Shown here in pieces: positions 9,783 through 22,510 of a stretch of DNA of 64,000 nt (position 1 is the stretch's first letter; each line of letters starts with the position of its first letter). The position numbers and the translations under genes are program-made. The stretch is from contig CM060703.1 in the NCBI GenBank assembly GCA_030686995.1, forward strand, positions 116,631,361-116,695,360, given 5' to 3'. The DNA is from Artemisia argyi. Taxonomy: Eukaryota; Streptophyta; Magnoliopsida; Asterales; Asteraceae. A model generated the notes under the pieces. The model searched no databases, had not been told where the DNA came from, and saw only the letters and a list, made by a program, of their open reading frames with translations.

Positions 9783-12700
9783 TGTAACAATTCGCAATTT
9801 CAGGTTAATTACTATTCCCGGAAAATTCACTATTCACTTTTACTATTCATTTTTACTATTCATTTTTCCCGAAACTTTCCCGAAAGTTGATTTTTATTTG
9901 ATTTTATCGAGTGATAAATCATTTCCATGGCAAATTAAAAGTTTGACATTCATAAGCTCATTTTCATGAAAGTTATTAAGGAATTACACGGAATTACACG
10001 TTTTAGGGTAAAACGTCAATCAGAAATTCTACGCACAACGAAATTCAACCCCGTCAGGTGACCCCACATCAGAAAAATGTTTGACACACTCATGATTTAT
10101 TTGAGAATTAATCGTGACTGAGGAAAACATGACCAAAGACTTCCCAGCAGGTCACCTAAGCCTGTACTAATCTCACATGAGCACGCTTAACCGTTTGGGC
10201 GATTAACCGTTAGACCACAAAACGCGTTTCTAAGACTATTTGAGTTTTCAACTTCTTAGAAAAAGTCAACATATTCTTTCCCTCCTCCATTGACCAAAAA
10301 TCATCCCTTGATGTTATAAGTCATTTCGTGATTTTTAGGCTTACGGTTTGATGTCTAAAAGACATTTAATACCAACCGACACTAGACTGAGCCCAGTCTA
10401 GACATTATAAGTCATTTTAAATCATTTTTATCACATTAGAAAAGTAACATTTTACTTTTCTCAATTTTACGCAATATTCGTACGTTTTACGTATTACGCG
10501 TTTTAGACCCGTGTTTCCAGTTTTTAGCAGGGTTTTACACCCAAATGGAACCTACCACTCATTTTATATTTTATTATGGAACTTATTGACATGTTTATCA
10601 ATACTTTCAAGTTCCATAATTTTACGACACCCGGTTTTACGTTTTGAGGCTTAATCATTTACGATTGGCATTTCCCGGAGTCAAAACTAACCAAGTATCT
10701 TGGATAATACCAAGAAAAGTCCACACCCTTGCTCTCCAAGCTCATGAACAGGCTTGGAGGGGGGATTCACCACCCATGTGGCTTGATCTTATGCCTTGTG
10801 TCATGAGATGTGAACATGTGTTCAACTTGGTCTCCAAGTGTTGACTAGTCAACAATGTAACCTCCTCATTTGCATATAAATGCTTCTCCTCCCACTCCTT
10901 GACCATATGAACGACCCACACACACAACACCCTTCATTTTACTAGTTTACTTCAAGTTCCATCCAAGAAATCAAGTGCAATATCCATACATAAACCCTAG
11001 TTTAGTTTTGATTCATCAAAACTACTTCAAATCTTTAGAACTTTGGTGATTTCTCTTGAGTTTGAATCCACTCAAGTCACCTCAATTTTCATCATCTCTC
11101 TTTCAAGATTACAAGAGTAGAAAGATTGCATGAAGTGAAGTGGGTTGAAGCAAGTCTATCAAAGTCCTATCCTTACATGTTAACTTCCTTTCATCTTTGA
11201 AAGCCAAAAGTTGTGAGCCAAACCCTAACTTGATTCTTGTTAAATAATCATGTTCAAGTTATTTACATGTTATTCTTGCTATATTATGTCTTGTAGTTAT
11301 GTCCATGATGTATAAAAATGATCAAAACAAGTTATTGTAATTGATTTTTAAGACAAGTTACTAAAACAAGTAAACTAGTGACTTTCTTGGAAAACCACGA
11401 CCAAAATGGTAAAAATATGATGTTGGATCATTACATATTACAGTAGAGGACTTAACAAGGAAACCATAGCAATTTGAACCACCCAAAACGAGTATACGAG
11501 TCAAAAGTTACGCCCATTTGAAATTACCAAAGTTTCCGGCAAAACTGCCAAATACCACTCTGATCAAATTTGGGTTTTGAAAGTCCCACTTCTGGTCCGA
11601 TTCATCAAAAAGTTAAAACACGAAAGTTGTCCGGAACGACGTTTTCGTTCATGAACAAAGAAGCTCGAGACCTAAAAACACTTTCCGAGTGATAAAATTC
11701 TTCAAATTCTAAACAGCCCATTTTTAGGCGAAAGTCACAAGATTATGGTTATACTTTGAAAGGAACAAGAGGTCTTACGACCTATAATCAAGACCACAAC
11801 CATGGCTAGAGCCAAGGTTGTGTCTCATGACCTTGAAACAAGGACCAAAGGTCATGGCTAGGCCATGACGAAATGACCATACCAACTTTCATAGGCGTAA
11901 ACATGAAACAAAGAGTTGACGAGAACTTGAACAAGCAATTTGGATCTACTTCACTTAAAAGGGAACCATGAGATATTACCAAGAGAAAATGGTCATTCAA
12001 GACTTATGAAACTACCCCTAATAACAATCTTCATGTACTAATAAACTTTCCTAAGTTTATACAAATATCGGACATGTAACCTTTCGGATCGAAACTTATA
12101 TCTATATATTTCATCAACTACTACAATAGTAGGGAGCCTCATGTGAGGAGTTCATTATGTAAGCCGTCGAGATGAGTTGTGGATTTACGAGTTAAAGTGT
12201 CCTGGCTCCTCGAACGCTTACTAACATGACTTCTGAATTATGTCGGCCCGAACGGTAGTAAACAATATACAAAACATACATGTTTCATGAATCTTTTCTT
12301 TCAAGGACTTACAATATACATCATACCACATCATGGACTAAATGCAAGATATATATATAGGCACTACTTCATATTCTTTACTCCGATCCTAAGTCGCGAC
12401 ATTCTATTATAGGTTGCTCGTAAAAACCTTCACGATTCGACCGTTACATTCATTACTTGCTATCTTACTTAAGGTGAGTTCATAGCCCCACTTTCGATTA
12501 CTTAATTGTTTTACAAACCCTTGGGGGAAATACATGCTATTTATAACCGAGCACAATGTTTTTAAATTGTATGCTTACCTGATTGTTTTATTATCACTAA
12601 GTACCAGCCTTGCTAAACCGATATCCTTGATTATGAACCATTTAATCACTAGCAATAGTGAGCGCGAATATTAATAATAGGCCTATTGGGATTGACGAAT

Positions 12701-13265
12701 CCCATTTGTATTGACTAAGTTCAAACAAATGCATTAATATTTGAGATTTAGGTATGTTAGCAAAGTACCTACCGGGATAAATCTGCCGATCGATATTGGT
12801 ACACGTTAACGTTATGGTGTCATAAGCTTAGTGTATAATACATGTTCCGGGCGTATAATAACGTAGCCTACCTGTTTTGTTTTCCAAACATTGGTGTGAG
12901 CCTATAACTCACACTACCAACATATTGTGTTCAATCGATTTAACAAACTCTATGAATATCACTCAACCTTTGTGTTGACCTCTCAAGCATGTATTTCAGG
13001 TTCATGACGATCAAGGATGGAACGGAAGGGCACGGATACTCAAGAGGGCTATAAATTTTATTATCATTCAAAACTCATTTATTATACATTGTAAACATGG
13101 AACCAATTGGGACCTCATTTTGTAATCTCTGATATTTATGTAATTTGAATGATAAACCTTTTCAAAACGACTCAATTGGAGTTCGTTTTCTATCATTGTG
13201 ACTATTGTGCCGTCGAGTAACACCCAGTTTGAATTCCGCTGCATCCATGAATTGGGGGTGTTACA
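9783..13265 (+). mobile_element. LARD-1 3' LTR
   Basis: 3483 bp, the same length as the 5' LTR. The 5S-like segment recurs at 10138-10192 and the TATA box at 10875-10882. It ends in GGGGGTGTTACA and is followed by TSD atact (13266-13270). Confidence 0.95.
10138..10192 (-). other. 5S rRNA-like segment in LARD-1 3' LTR
   Basis: Same segment as at 3952-4006, with one substitution noticed in the conserved gggtgacct block (reads ggtgacct preceded by a instead of g). Confidence 0.7.
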
Positions 13266-14564
13266 ATACTCTTAAGAAATGGTCAATACAAAAGGTAACC
13301 TAATCATAGATAACAAGGCTACAAATGATTATAAACTACTAAAACTTTCGACCAATTAGGCATTTATAACCAATCCGATTTGATTAACAAAAAGTATCCT
13401 CATTACAATTATACCTTAGTTCCTTTGTTTAGTCAAGAATAATTATGGTGAAAAACAATCTTTTGTAGACAAAAGATTATAACTAGTTGAATGATAACAA
13501 CCCTTTCGGCCAATGATATTATAAGCAACTAGTTAAACTTGACTCAACAAATGTCACTATGAAACTTTAGTCTAATTGGGTTTTAGAATTGACTTGAAAT
13601 TAAATTAAAACATGTTATCACAATCATAGACTAGTCATTTAGTAATTAACATCATCTAAGCAAATGCAAAAAGGTTACTAGCCACTCATAGCAAACATGA
13701 ACATAAACTCAGAATATTGAACATCAGAAATCATAATTAAAGTCTTACAAATGTTTGTAATATGATTACAAATGAGTAGGAAATGATTTCCTAAGTGTTG
13801 GTATTGACTTCTTGAAAGTTTGACCTCCGGATGTTGACTTTTTGGACTTCCAATGCTTCCTGAACTTTTTTGGACGAATTTGAGAACTTTGAGACTAGTA
13901 AAGGATTGCTTTGTTGTTGGTGTATTTAGTTGTAATAGTTGTGATGAATTGTGTGTTGAAATGAGATTGCAAAGCCACTATTTATACTAATCATCAAGCC
14001 TAGGCTCATCAATGCAACAACTTGGCCTCCAATGTGAATAGAAGGACCTAGAATGGCAGAAAGAAGGGCCTAGAATCGGGTAGAATGAGATAGAAAACAT
14101 CTTGCAAAACTTTTACGATTTGACCAACCGATCGGTATCGGGCTCTGGCCGATCGGTTGGTTGTGACTTCTGCGACTAACCGGTCAGTTGGAGTTATAAC
14201 CGATCGGTTGCTTGTGACCAATTCCTCTGACCGATCGGTTAGATGAGTGACCGATCGGTTGCTTTTGTTCTGACAGCAACAAACTTGATCTTTACTTGGC
14301 TCTTCGCTCTTTGTCCAAACTTGATTATTCCTTGTCAACGTTCTTTGGAATGATGAAAACTTGGATTCTTCTTTGTGAAATGCTTGAATGAATTGTATCT
14401 CGAAATGAGAATGACATTTCCTTCATTTTCTTCACTTTTTCCTGTTTTTGGCTACAAATGCTTACAAACACACTTTGATATGATTATGGGACAAAAGCAT
14501 ATAAAAATAGCCGAAAAACATACGAATAACGCCACTAAAAACATGCATAATTTGAGCATTATCA
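13266..14564 (-). mobile_element. Athila-like 3' LTR, proximal fragment
   Basis: Continuation of the 3' LTR after LARD-1, matching about 41711-43011 of the 5' LTR. It contains the LTR TATA box (tatttata at 13979-13986, minus-strand TATAAATA) and the palindrome cluster at 14123-14264. It ends with ttatca, the LTR terminus TGATAA on the minus strand. Confidence 0.9.
14123..14264. repeat. Cluster of ccgatcgg palindromes in Athila 3' LTR
   Basis: Five exact or near-exact copies of accgatcggt, some degenerate (aaccggtcagtt), lie about 140 bp upstream of the minus-strand TATA box. The same cluster in the 5' LTR is at 42571-42708. Confidence 0.8.
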
Positions 14565-14582
14565 AATCCCCCACACTTGAAC
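14565..14582 (-). other. Athila-like polypurine tract
   Basis: Minus-strand 'ttcaagtgtgggggatt' abuts the 3' LTR start TGATAA. This is the usual purine tract form in Athila/Tat-type plant gypsy elements and fixes the element's minus-strand orientation. Confidence 0.85.
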
Positions 14583-16427
14583 TTTGCTTGCCCTCAAGCA
14601 AATCTAGAAATAAAATATCATCCACATAGTATTTCCAAGATGTTTTGGAAAAATGTGATCACCAAGTTAGATCCATCATTTTGAGCTTAGATGGTTGAAA
14701 CTTTGAGATGTTTGACCATACCCAAATGATTTTCTTGCTAGATAAACATTACTAATCACCTCACGAAAAAGGAATAAGATATAATTCACTCAAAACACTC
14801 ATTTTTGGGTGAAGTATAAGATAAATCACACTCATTGCTCAGTCATGATTTAAATATTACCATATGCTTGTACAAGAAACATAATTACACCGTAAAGGCG
14901 TAAGTACCAAGTATTCATATCAAAGAGGGCTTTTATTTGGGTTTAAGTCTAAAAAGGGATAATAAAGACTTTCGTTCAACTATCTTATGTAAAACAAAAT
15001 AGATCACTGGCGCGAATTCTTGTATCAACACAATGGATGATCACCAAGGATAACCTTAGATTGCTGGCGCGTTGTTAGTTCCTCAAGAAATCGGATGGTC
15101 ACTATATGTTAAACACTTGATAATTTTACTTAAGTCAAAGGTAGGAATAAGACATGGGATAAGTTTATAAAGTGTGAATGATAAAGAATATACAAAATAG
15201 TCAAAGTCTACTAACCAAATGTTGTTAGCTATTCTTGAACCACTATCATGTACTCTTTAGAACTCCATTCTTGAGCGATCAATACTACTCACTATAGCTC
15301 CTTGGCTATTTTATTCGATATATACCTTTTTTTTTTGAACATAAGCTCACTTGTCACCACCAATTTTGATGACTTATTCTTAACTTGCTTTGATTGCTGC
15401 TTCCAGAATTACTACTTTCTTCATACTTCATGATTTCCCACATAAAATCCAACTTTTCATATGGCTAGCAACCAACTAAGACTTGACTAAGGGTAAGGCT
15501 AGGCTAAAAAGAGTAAAATCTTTTTGTATTTTTCTGGATTTAATCAAAAGAAAAGATATGCTCAGAGGGTGTGACTAGGGGTATCTAGCATTAAAAATGA
15601 ATGCTAACAAAAAAGGATTATGTTGGTGGTTAACTAGTCAATGAAACTAGCTAAAAATTAAAATGGAAGGCTATTTTGGTTAGATCCTAAGATTGCCTCT
15701 TATCACATATGCATACTTATATCACAAGAAATGTGATCTCACAACGGTCTCGAAATGATTTACAAGCACAAGTTCTAGAATAAATAAAATCACCGGCACA
15801 CTCATAACAAAAGATTTAAGCATAAAAGATGTATGCTATATATAAAAAAAAATAGGCTAAAATCCTCACAATTTAGTTGAAAGGGTTACAATATGTGCTA
15901 ATCGATCCCAGAATGGATTGCAATATTAATCAGGACACATCTCAAATTTCAAAAATTACCATTTTTACCAGTGGATGGATCCAGTTATTCTAATATATTA
16001 ACCTAAAAGCGTGAAAACAACTTAGATTATTGGGGCAGCAAAATTCTTATTTACCTAATAACCCCCCCCCCCCCCCACACACACTTAAGTTAAGCATTGT
16101 CCTCAATGTGATAAACGAACTTCAAGGTATGAAAATAGGGAAATAAGAGAATGAACCGTATTTTTCCTTTGTGGTTCTTTATTCCAAGTGACCAAGTTTC
16201 TTCATCATTACCTGTAGTAATCATAAAACAAACAAACACAAGTTTATATGTTTTATTAAAATTAGTGAAACACCCCCACACTTAAGTTCAACCAAGTGGT
16301 TTAAACTTTGGGGTGTAATCACTGAAAATAAACTAAGAATAAAATAAAATAAAAAGCACATGGGTTGCCTCCCGAGAAGCGCTTGTTTTATTTATGAGTC
16401 ATCAGCCTAACTCAAACTTCGCAAAAA
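14583..16427 (-). other. Athila noncoding region between pol and 3' LTR
   Basis: No coding sequence of quality is visible. Some Athila elements have an envelope-like ORF here; I see none. It holds a poly-C run (about 16063-16077) and two more purine-tract-like motifs on the minus strand, 'cttaagtgtgtgtggggg' near 16070-16087 and 'aacttaagtgtgggggtg' near 16271-16288. Just before the pol end lies 'gggttgcctcccgagaagcg' (about 16363-16382), a stretch I recall near the pol end of many plant gypsy elements. Confidence 0.6.
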
Positions 16428-17846
16428 CTACGTTGATGCGGTTTGGGATTCCTTCTTCGGATATTTTGGTATGAACAATATGTTTTCTAACACAATTCCT
16501 TCTCCAATTTCATCTATATTTTCCAATCCGACTTTTTCCCATGCTCTAGGAAGAGCATCATAGATAAAACCTTTTTCATGGGCCCATGGTATATTTTTCA
16601 TATGAGGTGCCATGAATGTGATAGCTTCGTATTCAGATTCGGCTGGATATTCAATAGAAATTTTACTCATTTGCTCGTTATCATAATACAACTTAATGCG
16701 GTTACCATTAACAATGAAACTTCCACCATGCTTGTCATAAAGTTCGACATATCCAGATGGAAATCCATGTTTCACTATATACGGTCCCATCCATTTGGGT
16801 TTGCGCTTAGGAGCTTTGAACTTGTATTTCATATTGAAAAGCAGAACTTTATCTCCAGCTTTGAATTCTTTTCTGATTCTAAGCTTTCGGTCATGATAAG
16901 CTTTGGTTATGGCTTTGTATAGCTTAGAGTTTTCGTAGGCTTGAAGCCTCAATTCATCGAGTTCATGCAATTGCAAGAATCTTTTCTCTCCAGCTATTTT
17001 CAGATCGGGGTTACAATGTCGTAATGCCCAGTAAGCACGATGTTCGATTTCGAACGACAAATGACATGTTTTTCCATACAGGAGTCTGTATGGTGTTGTT
17101 CTAATTGGAGTTTTATAAGCCGTGTGAAAGGCCCATAGAGCGTCATCGAGTTTCTTAGACCAAACGGAAGGATTTTCTTTAACCGTTTTTTCTAGTATTC
17201 TTTTTAATTCTCTATTAGTATTTTCGACTTGTCCACTGGTTTGTGGATGATATGCTGTGGCAAAACGATGATGAACTCCATATCGTTTCATGATTTTCTC
17301 CTTTTGTTTATTACAGAAACGGGTTCCTCTATCACTTATTAAAGCTTTAGGAATTCCATATCGAGCAAAAAGCTTTTTGAGAAAATTGACAACAACTCGT
17401 GCATCATTTGTAGGTAAGGCTTCAGCTTCAGCCCATTTGGAAACATAATCGATTGCAACGAGAATATATTCTTATTTGTGGGATTTAGGAAATGGTCCCA
17501 TAAAATCGATTCCCCAAATATCGAATATTTCGCAGACTTGAATGCTCTTCTGAGGCATTTCATCTCTACGAGAAAGACTACCGGATTTTTGGCACGCGTC
17601 GCAGGTTTGAAAAAGAGTATGAGCTTCTTTTAAAATTGTTGGCCAATAGAGTCCAGCATCAAAAACTTTTTTAGCTGTGGTGGTAGGACCGTAATGTCCC
17701 CCTGTTGGGCCATGATGGCATTCATCAAGAATTTTCCTTGTTTATGCTCTAGAAACACATCTTCGGATCATTCCATCGGGACACATTTTGAAAAGAAAAG
17801 GTTCTTCCCAATAATAGTGTTTTAAATCCGAAAAGAATTTACTTCT
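16428..17846 (-). pseudogene. Athila-like integrase (disabled)
   Basis: One reading frame runs the length with in-frame stops near 17473 and 17742 and at the junction with RNase H (17847). Visible in order: HHCC zinc-binding region ([10 protein letters not shown], then CDACQKSG), first catalytic Asp in GIDFMGPF, second Asp in LISDRGT, catalytic Glu in the SGQVE motif, then a C-terminal region with GDKVLLF and the GPYIV(K)...G...L pattern typical of gypsy integrase C-termini. The longest clean ORF is 16428-17291. Integrase would join element DNA to the chromosome; the stops rule out a functional product here. Confidence 0.9.
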
Positions 17847-18365
17847 TTAAGCATGATTTAATCCTTTCTTGAGAATGTTTCCACCAAGATAATTTGCAAA
17901 GTCTGCAAACCACGGTATTTCCTCTTCATCAATTTTATTGATGGTCATAAGAGTTTCATCGGGAAAATAATCATTAATTTTGTATTCCTTTAATTCTTCC
18001 AAATTTGGGTTCTCAAGAAGAGACAAATGATCGGCAGCAAGATTTTCTACTCCTTTCTTATCTTTTATTTCGATATCGAATTCTTGGAGTAGTAAAATCC
18101 AGCGAATAAGACGCGGTTTTGCATCTTGTTTAGCAAACAGATATTTGAGTGCTGAATGATCGGTGAAAACAACTGTTTTGGAAAGCACGAGATAAGATCT
18201 GAATTTGTCGAAAGCAAAAACTACGGCTAATAATTCCTTCTCCATAACCGTATAATTTTGTTGGGCATTGTTAAGTGTTTTGCTAGCAAAGTATATAGGA
18301 TGAAAATGTTTTCCTTCATGTTGTCCTAAAACAGCTCCAACAGCAAAATAGCTTGCGTCGCACAT
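17847..18365 (-). pseudogene. Athila-like RNase H domain (disabled)
   Basis: 172 codons with [38 protein letters not shown] and NLAADHLS, in the order of gypsy RNase H. It would remove RNA from the RNA:DNA hybrid. It is separated from RT by a 1-base frameshift between 18365 and 18398 and from integrase by an in-frame stop at 17847-17849. Start codons here are only artefacts of the breaks. Confidence 0.9.
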
Positions 18366-18397
18366 AAGCTCAAAGGGTAGTGACCAATTAGGTTAAA

Positions 18398-19238
18398 TTA
18401 AATCGGAGCACTCGTCAATTGACTCTTTAGTGTTTCAAAAGCTTTAATGCAATCTGCATTTAAATCAAAAACAGAATCTTTTTCAAGAAGTTTTGCCATA
18501 GGACGAGATATTCTCGAAAAATCCTTTATGAAACGACGGTAGAAACCGGCATGTCCTAAAAAACTTCTAACGGCTTTAACGTTAATTGGAGGTGGTAATT
18601 TGGTGATAACATCAATTTTTGCTTTATCAACCTCCATTCCTGAACTTGATATTTTGTGTCCTAGCACAATACATTCAGTTACCATAAAATGGCATTTTTC
18701 CCAATTGAGAACAAGATGTGCAGCTTCACATCTTTCAAGCATTTTATCTACATTTGAAAGACAGGCTTCAAAAGAATCTCCAAATACTAAAAAATCATCC
18801 ATGAAAACTTCCATAGATGTCTCAAGCATATCTTGGAATATAGCAATCATACACCTTTGAAAAGTGGCCGGTGCATTACAAAGACCAAAAGGCATACGCC
18901 AATAAGTGTAGGTTCCAAAAGGACATGTGAATGTGGTCTTTTCTTGATCAGAAGGATCAATGGGAATTTGGAAATAACCTGAAAAACCATCGAGGAAACA
19001 AAAGTATTTGTTGCCTGCTAATCTTTCAAGCATTTGATCCATAAATGGGAGAGGAAAATGATCTTTCTTAGTGGCTTTGTTCAATTTTCTATAATCAATA
19101 CATACTCGCCATCCAATGACTGTTCTAGTAGGAACTAATTCATTCCGTTCGTTGGTCACTACTGTCATTCCTCCTTTCTTTGGAACACAATGAATAGGAC
19201 TTACCCAAGGACTATCTTCTATGGGGTATATGATTCCA
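18398..19238 (-). pseudogene. Athila-like reverse transcriptase, main part
   Basis: Contains the fingers/palm motifs in order: VCIDYRKLNKATKKDHFPLP, CFLDGFSGYFQIPI, FGLCNAPATFQRCM, the catalytic VFMDDFLVFG (FMDD form of YxDD), LGHKIS and VRSFLGHAGFYRRFI. The frame runs upstream of the first Met to the insertion point at 19238, where the chromovirus array separates it from its N-terminal part at 34020. A frameshift follows at about 18397. Confidence 0.92.
19234..19238. repeat. Array target-site duplication, left copy (ttcca)
   Basis: ttcca directly precedes TGTCACACCCCC. The right copy is at 34020-34024. Joining the flanks restores the RT reading frame, which proves the insertion site. Confidence 0.95.
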
Positions 19239-22200
19239 TGTCACACCCCCAAAATCGGGTCCAGCGGAAGCATACGTGTAGCTGGGGTGTAACTCAATTG
19301 ATATCACAACACAAGTGCAAAAATGATTTTCACTTCAATTATATAGAATAAAATAGTTAAGTCATAAATGTTGAATTTACATTTTAAAAGTAGTGCGGAA
19401 GTAGGCCCTTAAAAATGGTTTAAAACGGTCCCTATATAAATAATCAGAGTCTTCTATGACCATGCCATGCCCTGCCAAAACCTCCTGTAGCGTACCATAG
19501 GTTAAAACCTGAAAATACATGCTAAAGTGTCAACACGAGGTTGGTGAGTTCATAGAGTTTGTTTAACAAATAATGCCTATAGAGAAAAGATCGCCCAGCA
19601 AAGGCATCGTAAATCCACTCAGTTGCAAGTCCCGCCATAAGAGACTTGTAACCTGTGTGTTTACAACCCACTGCCAAATGTATTAAAGTCTACGTGAACA
19701 AAAGTAATAATGGTATCCAAATTCCCAGATAAACATAGCAAAATGGCTATAAAAAATAATTCAGTCAATGAGGTTATATAAGCAATGCTGACAATGTCGC
19801 CAGATAAACAATACTGACAATGTCGCCAGATAAATAATGCTGACAATGTCGCCAGATAAACAATACTGACAATGTCGCCAGATAAACAATACTGACAATG
19901 TCGCCAGATAAACAATACTGACAATGTCGCCAGATAAATAATACTGACAATGTCGCCAGATAAACAATACTGACAATGTCGCCAGATAAATAATACTGAC
20001 AATGTCGCCAGATAAACAATACTGACAATGTCGCCAGATAAACAATACTGACAATGTGGTCATGTAAACAAGGATAATCAATCCCATGAAATACAAGAAA
20101 ATCAAACATACCAATGAATGCAGGTGGTTAAATATACCAAAGAAATACCGGTAGTCAAGCATACTAATGAAGTGCAGGTGATCAAATATATATTTAGACA
20201 AAGCTGGAAATATTTGAGAAATCAACCAGGTAAAACAAGTAATGCGTTTTAAGTAAAACGAGCATGTATTCTCCCCCAAAGAGTTTACAAAACAATTAAA
20301 ATAGTAGGGGCTATGACTCACCTGGAGCGATAGCTACGATGACAAAAATGGATATACTGAAATGAGGCACGATCTCTAACCGCAACCTAATATGAGTAAT
20401 AACGATCTACCTTAGATCATGACATAATGAAATGAATGCACGTGCACATGATGCCTATACCACTCGTGACTTGGAAATACTCGTTATTGTCATAGTAAAA
20501 TAGTTTCCATACTTAGGAAAAATAAGTCCCAATGGAGTTATAAAAACTTGTCGTAATATATCGTATAAAAATGTTAGCGTTCTATTCCTCGTATCGAAAA
20601 CCTTAAAATAACGTCGTTAAGTCGTATAAATATTCCTTGGGTCATACGTATTTCATTTGTTAAGAATATAGTCCTTAGTAATATTTCTAGAAAATATACC
20701 ATTTAGTACGTAAGTTATTATTTCTATTTGTGACCAAATATATATATATAGTTTTGACGATATTAAAACGCGTATAACTTGGTCGTTTTAAGCTCATTTT
20801 ACTCGTTCTTTATATCCCCGGAATCGTGGGACAAAATACTAACATATTTTTGATAAGTCGGGATGGCTAGATTTAGTTTTACGCCTCGAATTTGCCCGTG
20901 AGTACTGTTCATCAGCAAGCATTTCCGGAAAATATAGTTTTCGTCGTTAAACTCGTTTTTAGCGTATCTCCTTCGTTATTAACTCGTTTTTATCCCCGTT
21001 TTCGGCCATAGTTCCGTATCGGAAAGTATTTTCTGAATCTTAGGTCCAAAATTACCCAGAATTCCCTGATCTTTCCACGTTTTGCAAAAATGGACAGTAA
21101 CTTTCTATAAGTGTCAAAACTTGGTTTTCCTAGTTACTAACTTGTTCAAAAACCAACCAAACCACTTTCAAACACCACAAAGCTAGTCTAATCCTACCAT
21201 ACACCTTCTTAGGGTGTCATGGGTTCCTAAACATCATAACCAAGTAGATCTAACAAGGATCTAACCAAAAATCATTTCTAGGGCTTAAAAGTTAAATATA
21301 TACAAAATGGAGTGGTATAAGCCAATATATGCATGAGTTCTTGTAAGAAAAATATATAAACATAATAATAACTTGTAAAAATTATGAAATGAGTTTTGTA
21401 AACTTACTTGGAAGATTAATGAAGTTTGGATGGTGAAAACCTAACAATCCTTGAGTTTTTATCTCAAAACTCTAACAAGGACAACTATAAGAACAAGATT
21501 ATACTTAGATCTTTGAAAAATGATGTTTTCTTGCTTTTTGATTACCCTAGGCCGAGCACCCTTATAGAGAGAAAAGAGATGAGAAGTTTTCTTGCATTTG
21601 TGAAAATGAGATAAAAATATCTAGTTTATGATATATATTATTGTATTTAGAAAATCAAGTACTAGTATTATATATATATGAAATATCTAGGAGGCAAGAT
21701 CCTAAATTCAAGGAAGAAAAAGGAGGGGGGGGGGGCGGCAATGGATGAGAAAGGGAAGGAAAAGAGAAGATTTTTGTGTATTATTGTGTATATATTATTA
21801 GTTTTAGGGAATACCGGGTACCGAGTTAACTAAAAATAAATTTTAACGGAGTTAACCGGGACATAATAAAGTTATAAAAATTATAAAAATATGTTGGGTA
21901 TAAATACTGAGTGTTTAGATAATTATTATTTAGTTTCTACGAAAACCGTCGTAATTAAATTAGGCGTACGATACGAAATAAATAAATTTCCAAAACACCG
22001 GGTAAATTAATATAATAAATTTTTATATTATAAAAATGAATATAAAAATATATTGGGATCATAGTCGGAAGTGTCGGACGTGTTAGTTTCATTTATAGTT
22101 CGCGTATTAGTGTTTATTTAAAATAAACATACATAAATCGTTAATTATATTAAAAATATAATTTGAATACCCTACGAGTGGAATAGTATGCAAGTGCCAT

Positions 22201-22510
22201 AAAGATGATATGCAGACTATTTCTAGTCTGTATGAAATGTCCCAATGATAATGCATGAATTCGCACCTGAACCAATACGGTTACGCGAATTTAAATACTC
22301 GTAAACTAAGTTTACGATGACATGAGTAATGCACGGGAATAGTGGTTTTCTCTCGGAAATAAATAGTGTCAAGTGAATAGTAAAATTTCTGAATATTTCT
22401 CGGAATGTCAAATTGACCTCAAAAATGATGAATAGTGATTGATGAATAGTAACTTGTGAATAGTAAATTGTCGAGGTTTGGAAAATGACCGGAAATTACG
22501 AGTTGTGACA
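19239..22510 (-). mobile_element. Array LTR 1
   Basis: 3272 bp, TGTCACACCCCC to GAGTTGTGACA in plus-strand reading. It has ten full 26-bp repeats at 19783-20058, an 11-base G run near 21725, and lacks a 14-bp segment present near the end of LTRs 2 and 3. Several substitutions separate it from the other two (for example cccgtgag/cccatgag near 20897). Confidence 0.93.
19783..20058. repeat. 26-bp minisatellite in array LTR 1 (ten units plus degenerate)
   Basis: Unit 'caatactgacaatgtcgcca' + 'gataaa'. There are ten good units, then one ending in 'tgtggtcatg'. Since 26 is not a multiple of three and no frame contains a minus-strand stop, all three minus frames stay open; the resulting ORFs (up to 202 codons) are artefacts. 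Confidence 0.95.

Larger units (their letters stand above)
3597..13265 (+). mobile_element. LARD-1: large non-autonomous LTR retrotransposon
   Basis: Complete element of 9669 bp: two LTRs of 3483 bp each (TGTAACAATTC...GGGTGTTACA), a 2703-bp internal region, a 5-bp TSD (atact), an iMet-type primer site directly after the 5' LTR and a purine tract directly before the 3' LTR. No gag or pol ORF exists, which fits the LARD class (long LTRs, noncoding internal domain). The hairpin just before the 3' LTR matches the decayed pol end of the chromoviruses at 22528 and 59959, so I infer a chromovirus ancestor. I noticed about a dozen LTR-LTR substitutions, which suggests a recent insertion. Confidence 0.95.

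Noticed and set aside
16578..16922. 114-codon plus-strand ORF over the Athila integrase
   Set aside because: Antisense shadow of the well-supported integrase frame.
19661..20321. Overlapping minus-strand ORFs of 98-202 codons with LSGDIV/FIWRHC repeats
   Set aside because: They arise from a stop-free 26-bp minisatellite read in three frames; no start context, domain or unique sequence supports a protein.
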